The position numbers and the translations under genes were made by a program. Under the pieces are notes generated by a model. That model was not told the DNA's origin. It saw only the letters and a list, made by a program, of their open reading frames with translations, and ran no database searches. This document shows, piece by piece, positions 27,901 through 40,300 of a stretch of 64,000 nucleotides of DNA. This stretch comes from Pachypanchax playfairii (lineage: Eukaryota > Chordata > Actinopteri > Cyprinodontiformes > Aplocheilidae): NCBI GenBank assembly GCA_006937955.1, contig SSNP01000005.1:1937710-2001709 (forward strand), written 5' to 3'. Every line of letters begins with the position of its first letter. Position 1 is the first letter of the stretch.

Positions 27901-28822
27901 AGTGTCACATTAAGTGTGACGATCTACTGTCAGCGGCCAAAGTATCATGTGTTCAAACTGTTCAACAATCATCAAAGTGGAAATTAGATGCAGTAACTTC
28001 TTTTCTAAACTTCTTCAAAGCTTCATTAAAGACGGTGTAACTTCTTCTAAAGTCACATGATTCAAGTCCAAAATAAGATCCCCAAAAAGTTTTTTACAGC
28101 TTCTATACCATCTCATTGTTTTAGATTTATAGTCTGACATAATTTTTTCTTTCCATTTTTATATGATGATTAGCAAACTGTTGTAATAAATTAGAAAATG
28201 TAAAGAACTAAAAATAAACTCTGAAAAGTCTGAACGTCAAACAGTTTCTGCAGAAACGTTTTATCGGTTTGAGATTGATGAACGTACATTATTATTTGGT
28301 AAGATATTTAATAAGGAAAATGTTCCGTTTTTGTTTCAGGTTTGGTGAATAATTTCTCCAGCAGCTTAAATCCTTTCAGATAATAAACTCATTTACAGTA
28401 ACTGAAGCTCAGATGAGTTGTGACACATGAGCTGCAGATACATTGAAATGGAGTGAATTCACAGCTGAAGGTCACATACAGGATGACACACGCATGTGGT
28501 TTGATTCACGCGAGCTGAAGGTTCATGTTGGTGTCGTCTGTCTCTGATTGGATGAGCTGTGAAGCTCTAAATGAGCCTTGAAAAGCTTTTTCTTACAGGT
28601 CACATCTCTCACGTACATCAATTCAAAAGATAAACCGATGATTCATTCAGTCTTTTCTTTATGAAGCGTTTTTTTTACACAGAAACGGCCCTCAGAGCAA
28701 CTTCTCATGAAAGGAAATGATTTCTGAGTGACTACAGGCGCTCAGAGGAATCAAGGACTTCCTCTCAGGAACGCAGAAAGAAGCTCTGCCACACGTCATC
28801 AGTCAGTGTCTCTCAGAACTTT
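21935..28822. other. Non-coding sequence between a satellite and the zfpm1 3' flank
   Basis: AT-rich with no credible gene. A diverged copy of the dispersed repeat that reads GATGGACTGG...CCCGCCTCTCACC begins near 26866. The 143- and 120-codon open frames over 26783-27227 include this repeat and are not supported as genes. Confidence 0.5.
26866..26950 (+). repeat. Diverged GATGGACTGG dispersed repeat
   Basis: TGATGGACTGGAAACCTGCC and CCCGCCTCTCACCTGGTGTC resemble the teleost dispersed repeat also present at 54111-54200. Confidence 0.5.
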
Positions 28823-31799
28823 TTTATTTCCCATGCATAGTTTGGACAAGAGTGTAGTGGAGCTGAAAAGAAATTTTAAAAAGAAATACAAGTGTTGACA
28901 TTCGTTGTGATTTTCTCTATTATAGAAAAATTAATCATTAACAAAAAAATGTGGAGAATTACAAAAAAAGTTTTTGTGAAGGTTCAAATATTTTAAAAAG
29001 TCCTTCAAGGAGAGTGATGGCGCATTCAGGACGGGAAAAAGTGCTGCGTAACATAAATACATCACAAAAAGTAACTAAAACATTCAGCACATTTTTACAC
29101 AACACAGTGCAACAAAATGGGGCTTCGGTCAAAGGACTCGCCACTCAACAGGTCACATGACTTCTTCTTCTCTGCTTTTAGAGAGGAGAGTGACTGACCA
29201 ACACATCTGTAAACAGCAGCTGTTTACAGAACCAGGAAACAGGAAGTGAGGACATGTAACGTGAAACCTGGACCGCAGATACCTGTTATTTTAATACAAC
29301 CAGTGACGGATTCTGTGACTGTGTTAGTGTTTCCTTCGGTCCCGTTGTGGACACAGAGTGACGCACAAAAAGAAGCAACAGCTGTTTGTGTATCTGGAAA
29401 CTTTTCTCTCACTAAATGTTGCTCAAAATCTATTTTCTGCTGCCTCCAGGTAACCTTATCATCTCAGGTGAAATGTGAACAGTTAACGTTCCAAACAGTC
29501 GGAATGTAAATATTTCTCTGATCTCAGGAAGAAAAAACTGATCAACGACTCGACTGAAGCTGATGAAGAGGCAGGAGGCTGTTTTATGCTAAGGCTAACT
29601 GAGAATGTCCATGTCTGTCCTCAGCTGGTTTAACTGATGCAGATCTGAGAACAGCTTCAGAATAAAAATATGTTAATGCACCTTATTTTTACATTGAAAC
29701 AATAATAACTGAGATCGTCTCTGATAACACGTTTTTGGATTCTGGTTTTGTAACAAATTATTCTTAATGATTTGTGACAAAGTGAATATTAAAAATGAAT
29801 CTATAAGATTTTGAACTTTTCAACAGAATGTGAAAAACAATCATTTGTAAAGAAAGTTGTTTTTTTACAAATTATTTCTATCTTATATTCTGTCTGATGG
29901 GGCTTGTTAGAGTTTCAACACTACGTGATGCCTGTCGTTAAAAATCAGTTTAATATTCAGAACTGTCACTTCTTTAGTTTGGATTTCTTGAAAAAAAAGA
30001 TCTTATTTGATTATCTTACAAGAAGGTGTTTACTGTATATATGAGGAGACAGCAGGTCACTCTGGTCGCCATATTACTACAGGAACACGAAGGGGACAAT
30101 CCAAATACTGGCTTTAAAAGTTGACATTTTGGATTAGTTGCAATTAGATGTCACTAAATCCAACATATTAGACCTTTAAGTTATTATATTATCATATGAC
30201 ACTGTGAAAGATACTTTATCTTCTTATTAGTGGCCTAATTCTGGGCAGGGCAAAATTATTTACAGGACAACAAGTCGGGTCGGATCAGGTCCAAAACTGG
30301 AGACCATGAAAAGCAATAAAAATCTAAATTGCTCAAAAAACCTCAAAGGAATGAGAACAATTCTGAGAGAACCTGACAAAAACAACTACATCTGTCACGA
30401 CTTTGAAGTTATATTATCAGCAAAAGAGCCAGAATTTCTGTTCAGACTTGTTGGGCAACGTTCCTTCTGATGAATTGAATTGTAGGTCCATGCAGCGAAA
30501 AGCCAATCGGATCGCTTCACTGATTGTGTTCTGATCTTACATCTGATTGTCACTACAATTCAAAACATCTGGGACATCCAACCTACCTGCATTCTGACAA
30601 GCTCTTCTTATAATTTTGCATCAATAGTGGAAAATAAAAAAGTATTTTACAGTTTTAACTAACACTGTACTGCTGCATGGGAACATATGATGCTCACATG
30701 TTGTGCCTTCATCACCGGAGAGAAATCATTACTACAAAAAAGGTTTTTCATGAACACCAGAGTGAAACTGTGGATTTTTTTATAACTCCAGATATGAAAT
30801 TCTTCTCTTCAATAATTAGAGTGAAGGAGCCACGATGATCTAATGAAACATCTGATCAAAACAAACGCAGCGCTGGTTTTCAAACCTCACCATAACTAAG
30901 AGAACTTTAACAGGATAACAAAGTTCAGTGTGATCCCAGTGATTAATGTGAGAAGATATTACATATCTACACTTAGAAAAGTCACTTCAACACACCCAGA
31001 TCCAAACACTTCCTTCCAACAGTATGAAAAATATACAAATAAAAAATACAAATACTCTCAGACACTAGGTAGGTAGTTTTTCTGTTGACGTGAAATCAGT
31101 GAGGACTAAAAGATAAATATTTCACATTTTTTCTCCGTAGTTTTAAAGAGAAAATAAAAAAATTCTGTTTATGAAAGCAAAGTGTCCATTTTGAAACATC
31201 CTTCAGTAATTAGTAACATTGTGATACCACATATGTTTTTAAGCTAAAAAGCCTCTCTAGTCAGAAAAGGGCCAGTGTTGAAACCAAAGCATCATAGAAT
31301 TCTTTTTTCAGACATCATACATTATGCACAGATAATAAAAACATTAACAATGATCAAGTCTTTGCTTCCACATGAGAGGAATGATTCCTCCGTTCAGGTC
31401 TGAAAGAGCTCAGGATGGACCATCAGCATCGTTGATGGGAATCTATTTAAAAACCTAATAAAGAGACGGTAAGAAGGCTGTTTTTAACGTCCCGACGCAC
31501 TGCCACAAAGACGGAGGAAGATCTACGGGACGAGGGCACATCGGTGTGTGCAGGTAGCATCCGTCTCAGCTCTTAGCGTGTGAAAAACTTTGACCCATCG
31601 GAGGAATGTCAGTTAGTAACACCACCTGCAGCGGCAGGACGCTGAGCGCCACCAGGTGAGTAACAGTCATTCACTGTCATTCATGCTGATGCTGAGCACC
31701 GACTTGGCACCACCAGCAGGGGGAGCTTCTTGTACTTGATTATGGAAAACCTTCACTTGCACAGACGAAGAACTACGGGCAGAAGAAGAACTACTGAGC
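28823..31799 (-). other. Probable zfpm1 3' UTR and candidate poly(A) signal
   Basis: Below the stop codon there is about 3 kb with no coding signal. The first clear minus-strand AATAAA I find is at 28828-28823 (TTTATT on the plus strand), so the UTR could be about 3 kb. An ATTAAA near 29950 is an alternative. The stretch contains a decayed MITE (30040-30179). The true end cannot be fixed without transcript data. Confidence 0.35.
30040..30179 (-). mobile_element. Truncated MITE-like repeat in the zfpm1 3' flank
   Basis: CACTCTGGTCGCCATATTACT, GGACAATCCAAATACTGGCT and the end AAATCCAACATATTAGACCTTTAA match, in reverse, a common fish short repeat beginning TTAAAGGTCTAATATGTTGG. Only one end is clear. 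Confidence 0.5.
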
Positions 31800-34375
31800 T
31801 CATTTCACGTGTTCAGCACTGTGGGAGGAGCAGTAGTACTTCTTATGAGCTATGAACGTTGAGAGGCTGCTGAACTTGATGTTGCACAGCCGACAGAAAC
31901 GGGAGTTACCGTTCTGGACCGGAGAGATCACTGAAGTTTTGGAGACGGTGGTGGGGGTCGGGATGGGATGAGATGCAGCGGATGGGACGGCATTCTCTGT
32001 AAGATGCGCTGATGCCACCTTCTCCCTCAGAACCTCAGGCACAGGTGATGCAGTCAGAGGAGGAGGCCGTGGGGGAGACACTGGCAGGGGTGAGGCAGCT
32101 GAAGGGGATCCGCCACCAGCTGAGGGACTGCCGTTGACCAGTGGAGAGGCAGGGGATGCTGTGCTGCTCCTGGCCTGTCCATTGATGCTGTCTCTGTGAA
32201 CTCGGGACACGAGCCGGGTTTGATTGGTAGGGGTGTTGGAGGCCGCTGCTCCATCTCGGGGGCTGAGGCTGGGACTGCGACTAATCACTCTGCCCGGCTG
32301 GGGCGGGGTCTCTGGTGGAGGCTGAATGGTTACAACCAGGCCGTGGGTCGTCTTGAAGTGCTCCATCAAGTCACAGCTGATGGGTCTGTTTGGACAGTAT
32401 GGACAGACCACAAGGGAAGAACCGGCACCTTTAGCTCCCGCTCCTGGAGTTGCTGCAAGTGTGGAGCTCATATGTGAAGGAGATGTAGCGCCAGACGAAG
32501 GTAAGGCGGAGGGGCGGGGGCTGGAGGATGCTCCCTGACCCTGGGTGACCCACTCAGCAGGCAGAGCTTTAGCCTCAGCAGGATGCAGAAGGTCCATCCT
32601 CTCCTGTTGAGGCCTGCTTTTAGGAGAGGTAGAAGCGGATCTCTTGAGCCTGTGGAGCTGCTCCAAGGTGTGGGGCTGGAGGGTGGTGGCGGGGCAGTAG
32701 TAGGTTTTATGAGCCAGGTAGTTCTCAATACTGTTGAAGCTGATGCTGCAGGCTGTACATTTATGATAGTCAGTAAGAGGCAGAGCGGGTAGGATGCTGC
32801 CACCACTGTTGTGCCGTGGCGTTTCTCTCAGACGGGGTCTCTTACTCAGGTCGATAGGGCCGTCCCCTTCAGGGCTGGAGCTGCCTGCACCACCAGGAGA
32901 CCCTTCCTGTTTCACCGACAAGCCCAGAACAGAGGGAGACGGCGCAGAGGCTGCAGATGTGGCAGCAGCAGCAGCATTAGCTAATGCTTCGGTTCTGGCC
33001 ATGTGAATCTCGTACATCTTCTTCCTCTTGCGTGTGCGGATGGGTTGAGGAAGAAAGGCTGCGTTGTTGGAGGTCTTGGACATGTGGACAGTCCGCTGGT
33101 TGGATGGGTCATGACGGGATGCACAGTAGAACCGTTTGTGAACAGTGTAGTTCTCATGACGACTGAAGCGGATGTTGCAGGCTTCGCAGAAGGTTTTGTT
33201 AGGGTCGTCTTCCAGGTCTTCTGCAGAACCACTAGCAGGACTCTGGCTGCCTTCGCTTACTCTTCCTCCTCCTCCTCCTCCTCCACCTCCTCCCTCCCCT
33301 TCAGAGGAAGAAGACACTCCATCTCTACCTGCAGGGGTTTCTGTCTTCACCTCCACCAGCTTCTTGGATTCTGCTGCTCCACTTCCTGCAGGAGGCTCGG
33401 AGTCAGTTGGAGAGGCGGAGGCTGCCCTGCTTGATGCTCCAACCTGAGGAGACGAGCTGTGCGGCACGCTGGAGGGTGTTGGGCCTGGAACTGTTGATCC
33501 AGAACCTGAGCTTGTACAGTCTCCCTGGTGCCTGCTGGAGCAGTACAGCCTCTTATGTGCATAGTAGTTGTTGATGTTATTGAATGTGATGTCACACTCA
33601 AAGCAGGTGGCTCCTTTGTGAGGAGGAGTCGTCGTGGCTGTCGCTGCAGTCGGTCCAGAGGTGAAGAAGGCAGCTGGGTTGTTCTGAACGGCTGTCTGAC
33701 CCTGTTTCAGGCGGCTGTGAACCATCTCTGACATTTTTGCAAGGATCTCCGATGCCTGGGGCAAGATGGCTGCCTCAGGATTGAACATGTACTGAGGCAG
33801 GAACATCGCTCCTCCTGGGACAACTGAGCCTGCACCTCCCACATGGGCAGGACTAGAACCAGGAGTGGGACTGGTTGGTTCTGTCTTGATAGTTGTGTTG
33901 GCTGGACTCTTTGGAGAGTTTGACGTCTGGCAGGATGAAGAAGCACTTTCTTCTTTTGTCTTGTGTCTTGTACCAGGATCTTCCTCCTCTCCACCAACAT
34001 TCTCCTCCTCTTCATCCACTTTCAGCTCCATTTGCTGCTCTTCTGTCTCGGACTCAGACTGCGGCTCCTCCTTGATCTTTAGGTCCACGGTCTGTGTGTT
34101 AGGACTGCAGTCTCGAGGCGTGGCTGACCCTCCATTTGTGCCAGGGCTGGATGAGTCTGGTTTAGGGACAGAGGCGGGGGGTTCCCTCTCTTGTGGAGAC
34201 ATCGGGGGCTGCTCAGCTGATGAGGGGGTACTCTGTCGAGGGGTGGGGCTTCTTTCAGCAGGAACTCTGACCTCCAGGTGGGTTCGTACATGCTGCTGCA
34301 GCTGGGCAGGAGAATCTGAGTTGTGCCCACAAACCTGACACTTCAGTACCACACCAGAGTCTCCCGGACTCAGAC
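31800..34375 (-). CDS. zfpm1: zfpm1 last exon F, fingers 5-10 and CtBP motif
   Basis: A 2,576-bp terminal coding exon with acceptor TTTTATCAG|GTCTGAG, running open to TGA at 31802-31800. It begins LSPGDSGVV and encodes an additional C2H2 finger (CQVCGHNSDS..., C332-H352) and a Ser/Pro/acid-rich region containing SPTPGSSP and ASEILAKMSEMVHSRL. C2HC fingers follow at 577-598 and 716-737 (CEACNIRFSRHENYTVHKR, the classic GATA-contacting type), then a basic cluster RTRKRKK (766-772) and PIDLSK (826-831). Further fingers lie at 859-880 (C2HC), 977-997 (C2H2) and 1147-1168 (C2HC, CRLCNIKFSSLSTFIAHKK). It includes a ten-glycine tract and an alanine-rich stretch. Open frames on the plus strand across 32196-34338 are shadows of this GC-rich exon. 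Confidence 0.98.
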
Positions 34376-37300
34376 CTGATAAAAACAGTAAGAATTAATG
34401 TGACTTTGAGGCAAATATATTGACTTTGATGACAGAAATCAGACATTCGTCAGACTTACCAGTGGACAGAGGCAGCTTTGGAAGGCCTGGGCCTGGAGAG
34501 TAGACCTCACTGCGAGATCCAGGTTGACACACCATGTGACTGGTGACCAGGTGACTGTAGAGGATGTCCCTCGTGGTGGAAACAAAGCCACAGCCATGAC
34601 AGATCCCATTCAGGGTGTCTGTATGGACCTTCAGGTGGCGTTCACAGTTAGCTTTAGTAGTAAACGCCGAAAGACAGATGAGACACACGAACGGACGTTC
34701 ACCTGTGAAAGGACAACAACCGGACATTAAGCTCAACGCCCAGCCCGTCCATCAGTTTATCACAAACAGAAACCAGCTCTCACCACTGTGTGTGCGCATG
34801 TGAATCTCCAGAGAGCTGGCGCTGGGGCAGCTTTTGTTGCATTGTGGAAAGGGGCAGACGCGCTCACTGGGGTAGGACTCTTTGGGTTTGTCCTGTGGAG
34901 GTGAAGAGGCTGCAGCCGGCTGCTTCTGGCGGCTGGCGCAGTAGTACATCAGGTGAGCCTGCAGGTTCCTCTCGCTGCGGTACCATATCCCACAGTCTTT
35001 GCACGGGAAAATGTCCTCTGAAAACCAGCAAAACAGAAATATTTAAACACAAAAAACCTGATCCTGAGTGCTGGGGTGTGAAGGATCTGTTAGAAATCAG
35101 AACAAAGGACCTAATTTTAGTCCTTTACCAGTTGTTGTAATATAAAAATATACAGCGTTAATTACAGAACATCAATCTGAGCCACTATTAGATTTTATTA
35201 TTATTATTAACTATACCGGAACATCTAAACAGCCTATGGAACATATACTGCAGTGATAATGATAATCATGTTTATTTTTATTTGAGTTACATCTAATTAT
35301 TTGCTGCTGTGAAATCCTGCAGGATGTTCACCAGGATCTCACCAAGTGTGTAAATGTGTGTGTGTGAATTTGCTTCAGCACCAACAGGAAACTAAAGCTC
35401 TGCTGTCTGTTTAGAGACTTACAGCGCCATCGTGTGGACAAACACAAACATCAAAACGCTGGATTGGAGTTTCATCAGTTACACCAGAATTACAAAACAC
35501 AGAGTGAGAGTATGAAGACTGGGTCAGAACTCTCACACAGGACTGTAAACTCACATTTTTATACATTTTATAAATGTTCTTAGAATTGGACATAACCTTC
35601 ACATCTTTGTTATACAAGTTGAGTAAATTCAAATGAACACAATTTGGATTTAAAATGTTATAGAATGAGAATTAAAACATGATGGTGTGTTTATATTACA
35701 TTATCTGGACTTCAGCACAACACTCACTGTTGACGACAGCAGTAGCGAGAATAGCTGCCATGCCGGCCTGCTGTGGCAGCAGCTGGATGTCGGAGCGCAG
35801 CGCAGCAGGGTACAGAGGCTCCTCCTTCACCACGGGCTGTTTCTGTGAGACAAGGCTGAGCGGAGGAGAGAGCTGGGCCGGTCGAGAGGAAGAGGAGACT
35901 GGAGGTGACAGAGAAGCCAGGAGCTTTTCACCAGCTGGGATCTCTCTGGTCACCTTACAGAACAACTCCTCACCTGAAAACAAAAAGTTATGAACTTTAC
36001 AAAGATTCAGGATCGGGTTGAGGTGATGATGGAGGAGCATCACACGGGAACTCACCTCGGCTGTAAATAGTGCAGTTGGATGCTGAAAGGTCCGAAGTCA
36101 GAGCGATGCAACTAATCCAACAGTCTGGATGTTCACAGATCAGCGTCAGCCCCAAGTTCTGCAAACAAACCGCCGTCACTAGTTAAAACTCACAATAATG
36201 AACATTTCACTAAAACTACTGTGTTTATGGGGTATTACTTCAAATGATTTGTGCAAATTTGCAAAAAAAAATTCAATGAGGAAATGAATAAATTTGATGG
36301 GATTAAGTTTGGACCTAAATCTGAGTGTGAGAGTTGAATATTTTTTCTGACTCCTGCAGAGATTTGACTAACAATGTTCAACTTTGATTTACCTAAAATT
36401 CTAATCCTGAAAACAAAAAAAGAGCAAACATCTGAAACCAAGAAACCCAAAACAAGAGAACATGAACACAAACTTAAGCAAAAAATCAGCCGTTTCATAC
36501 AAGATGCTGCCATTTGAGACACGACCCCGTCAATTTTAAGTTCACTTGTTTTGTTTGTTGTTCTGTGTTCTTAAACCAAAACAAAAACATTTATATTAGA
36601 AACTTTATTCTGTTTCCAAAATCTCTGAACAAATCTGCAGCTCCAATTAACCAATTAAGGGTAAAACACAGTAAATATTTATTTGCTGTTTCCTAAAAAT
36701 CATGAAATGGGAGTTGAGAAACCAAAACAACTTCAGAGTAACTTTTATAAATATTACTTCTCTGATTATATTTCTCTAAAATTTCAATTTAGGAGTTGCT
36801 TGAAAATTATTCCTCGGGTTTTAAACAAAAAGGAAATGTGCACACTGCCTTGACTCAACATCCCAATCTTTATCTTAATGAATATTAAATAAGAGTTGAC
36901 ATATTAACATTCCTTTGTATTTTTTAAGTGTTCTCTCTTTTTGAATTGTGCAACTTTACAGTCTGCAGACATGCAGATAATCACAAGTATGAACACACAG
37001 TCACACGTTAGCGTGCAGCCAGCGGCTCGCCACCAACGAGCCAACAACGATTACAAACTGAGAAGGAAATGAGGGGAGCGCAGGTGAATAAAGCAGCCGA
37101 GAAAAAAAAGAAAAGGAGAAATAAAGGAGAAAGAAAAGAAATGAAGGAAGATCTGACGAGGAGGGTATTCAGTCAGCTGCCATAATAAGATCCAGAGTGG
37201 ATATCCTGGACAAAGAGCGGAGAGTCAACATGCAGATTCAGTGAAGGTATGAGAGGAAGAACACACACACTGACACACACATCTGCTGGCAGGTCCTTTT

Positions 37301-40300
37301 CACTTGAAAGCTGGTTAAAACTTTGGATTATTTCCTTAATTCAGTCTCAGCTGTCTTTATCAGAGCATCACTAAAACTCATCAAGTTAGAAAATCATTGC
37401 AGGAATGATGATTTGTTCTGCAACATTATTCCTGGTTGTTATTTTCCATCATCAGTCATTGAACCTTCCTCCAGTTTACAGCCAACAAACATTGATTTAT
37501 CGAAACAACTTTAAAATAGATCTGTTTAATTCATCCATCCATTCAAGAACAAAACTGTTAATTATCCTTCAAACACGCTCCAGAAACCTGCGTCAGTCCA
37601 GCTCGCTGTGTAGCAGCAGCTCAGGACAGAGATGCAGTACAGCTCTGTGTCCACCAGGGGGAGCCCTCCACACAGCTCTGGAGCTGAACTAACAGATAAA
37701 GGATCAGCCAGTTAGAGGCCAAAGTTGACATGTTGTGGCTTCCTGTGTTAAACCTGTGACCCTCTTCCTTTACATAAAACTTTATTTAAAAAAAAAAAAA
37801 ACTTGAATAAGAAAAAAAAACTGATGAACAAACTTCTCCCCTGTCAGCACATTCTGAGCCTTTTAAAACATCTCCAATCACTGACATGTAAGAGACATTG
37901 AGTTTGATCTCTTAAGGGCCCAGGAGATGCTACAGATGTTGGTTAGATGTTTTAACTCTATTTAAAGCCAGATGGATGGAGAATTTCTACAATTAAACAA
38001 AGAAAAAACCTCATCTGCACCCGAGACACGCCGACCTAAAACCTGCTGTGTAGCTTCTAATTCAGTTTCCATGTTTTTCAATCTTCTCAGAAACTTTGCC
38101 AAATTCAGTTGCATCATGTCTCTTTCTGAACTGGAAACACTCATGCATTCATTTTATCACATCTTGATTACTATAACTCATCCTTCTCGTCTCAGCTCCT
38201 TGGACCAGCTGCAGGCTGTTCATTCTGCTCATCGTCCAGTAACTTTGGCTCCTGTAAATTTACTCAATCCACTTTAAGATCCTGCTTTGAGGTTTTAGAG
38301 TTTTGTATGGACCAAAAACCTTTAAACATCACTGCATCCCCAGCAGGTCCCTGAGGTCCTGCAGTGTACCAGACTAAAAACCTACATGAAGTATTAGCAG
38401 ACTCTGGAAGTCTCGTCTCCTGAGCCTGAGATCCGTCTCTTTTTAAAAAGCTGCTCAAATCTTTATTCATTTGCTTTGACAGAATTCACGCGATTCATTT
38501 CTGATTTTATTCTCATCAGGTTTTCATCTTGTTTTATGGTAAAGAATTTTATGATTTTAAATCTTTAAAGATTACTTGTGTTAAAGCTGCTGAATTTAAG
38601 AGTGAATCTCCCTCTAATTTATTATCGCTGCAGCCTGAAGCTTCCTGGGAGTAAAAATAAAAAAATCCAGAACAGAAAACATGTTTCATTCAAACTGACA
38701 CATTTGGCCAAAGAAACCGATGACGAACACTCAGAAACATCCAGATGTATCTGACTTCTCTCCATCTGCAGTAAAAACCTGAACAGGAAATCAAGGCGTG
38801 CACTTTAAATCGTCTGCATTCACTCAGGGAGCAAAAACTTTTAATTAAATAAAAATAAAGTGCAGAAATAAAAACCTATCTATATTTCACTTGTGATGCC
38901 TCACAAACATTCACCTGTCAGCAGGTCTGAGTCAACTGGAACACAGACTGTCCTCCCAATTTTCTGTAAATATACCTGTTTTTTATGATTATAATGAAAC
39001 AACACTGCAGATGCAGCTGAATGAACTCCAGAATAAAAGCTTTCGTCTGCAGCGGAGGAGCGAACGCTTCCCGTCGTGTTTGTGACGAAACTGTTTCTGT
39101 TTCAAGTCATTTGTTTTAAGTTTTATCATGAACGGGCCACATTAAGGAAACCCAGCACAACACAGTCCAGTTTCAACAAGCAGAAATTATATTCATATTA
39201 ATCTGTCATCATCTCAAAAGCAGTTTATGAGCATAAATGAAATGCTCAGTTTGAAAACATCTGTAATTATTTTTCAACCATTAATTGGTTTATTAAATTA
39301 CCTCAGCGGGGGATGAAGCTGTGTTTTATTCTGTTCTGATAGATTCTACCAGTTTCCAAACAAAGTAAAAACCAGGAGATGAAGCTGTCTGAAGCCACAA
39401 ACACGCTTTAACTGGACAAGCTGCACAGATGTGCAGTTAAACACAGCAGAGGGTCAAGATCATCTGAAACATGTGAGGACATCCGTCATCTCTAGTCAAA
39501 TCTCTGCACACATTTCTAAAATACACCTGCAGCTCACAGGTGTGTCTTTATAGAAAGATTTCATGCTGCAGCTCAACAGTCAGACAGTAAATCAGACTTT
39601 AAGCAGCTAAAGAGAAGGAGAACCAGTCCAATTCCCCTCGTTGCCGCACCTCAGATCACTCAGAGCTGAACACCTGTCCAGCCTGAAGTCCTGAGAACAG
39701 AACCACCAGGAGGATCCTGGGTCCATCTAACACCAGGAGGGACCAGAGGAGCTGAGACTGATTTCAAATGTTTTTAGCAGGTCTGAGAACCCTTTTGATT
39801 TGTATGTGTTTCACGTTTTTGTTGGTTTAAAAGCTGCCGTGCACGTGTGGATCATCTAACATGATCAGACAGATCACAGGTAACACTGCAGACAGCTGAT
39901 GTTGTCTGTGTGAAGACATGGAGGACAGATGGAAGGAAGCGTTTGAGTCTGTTGAGCGGGGAAGTCTGAGGAAGAGTGGATTGTATTTCATGTGGAAGCA
40001 GCGCAGATGTGGAGATACGGCTGCTTTTGTTTTAATTTGTAACCCAATGCTGGAGCCGTCTGAGCTGGAAGAACCCAGAATTTGTTTCAGACTAATTCAT
40101 CAGACCACAGCTTTTGGAATTCACCACGATCTGCAACTCGGAGAGTGTAAAACACACAAAAAACAAACACTCACACAGACTCGTTCTGCGGAGATCTGAA
40201 ACATGAAGTTATTTCTGAGTGTGATCCTCCGTCCTGTTTAAACTCCTCATCTGTCGTCTCTTCCAAGATGCTCAACGTTCCTGTAATTTTGTCTAGATCG

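Noticed and set aside
32196..34338. Several plus-strand open frames of 60-157 codons
   Set aside because: They lie entirely antisense to the zfpm1 last exon, whose GC-rich, Ser/Pro/Gly-biased codons create such shadows; no independent motif was seen.
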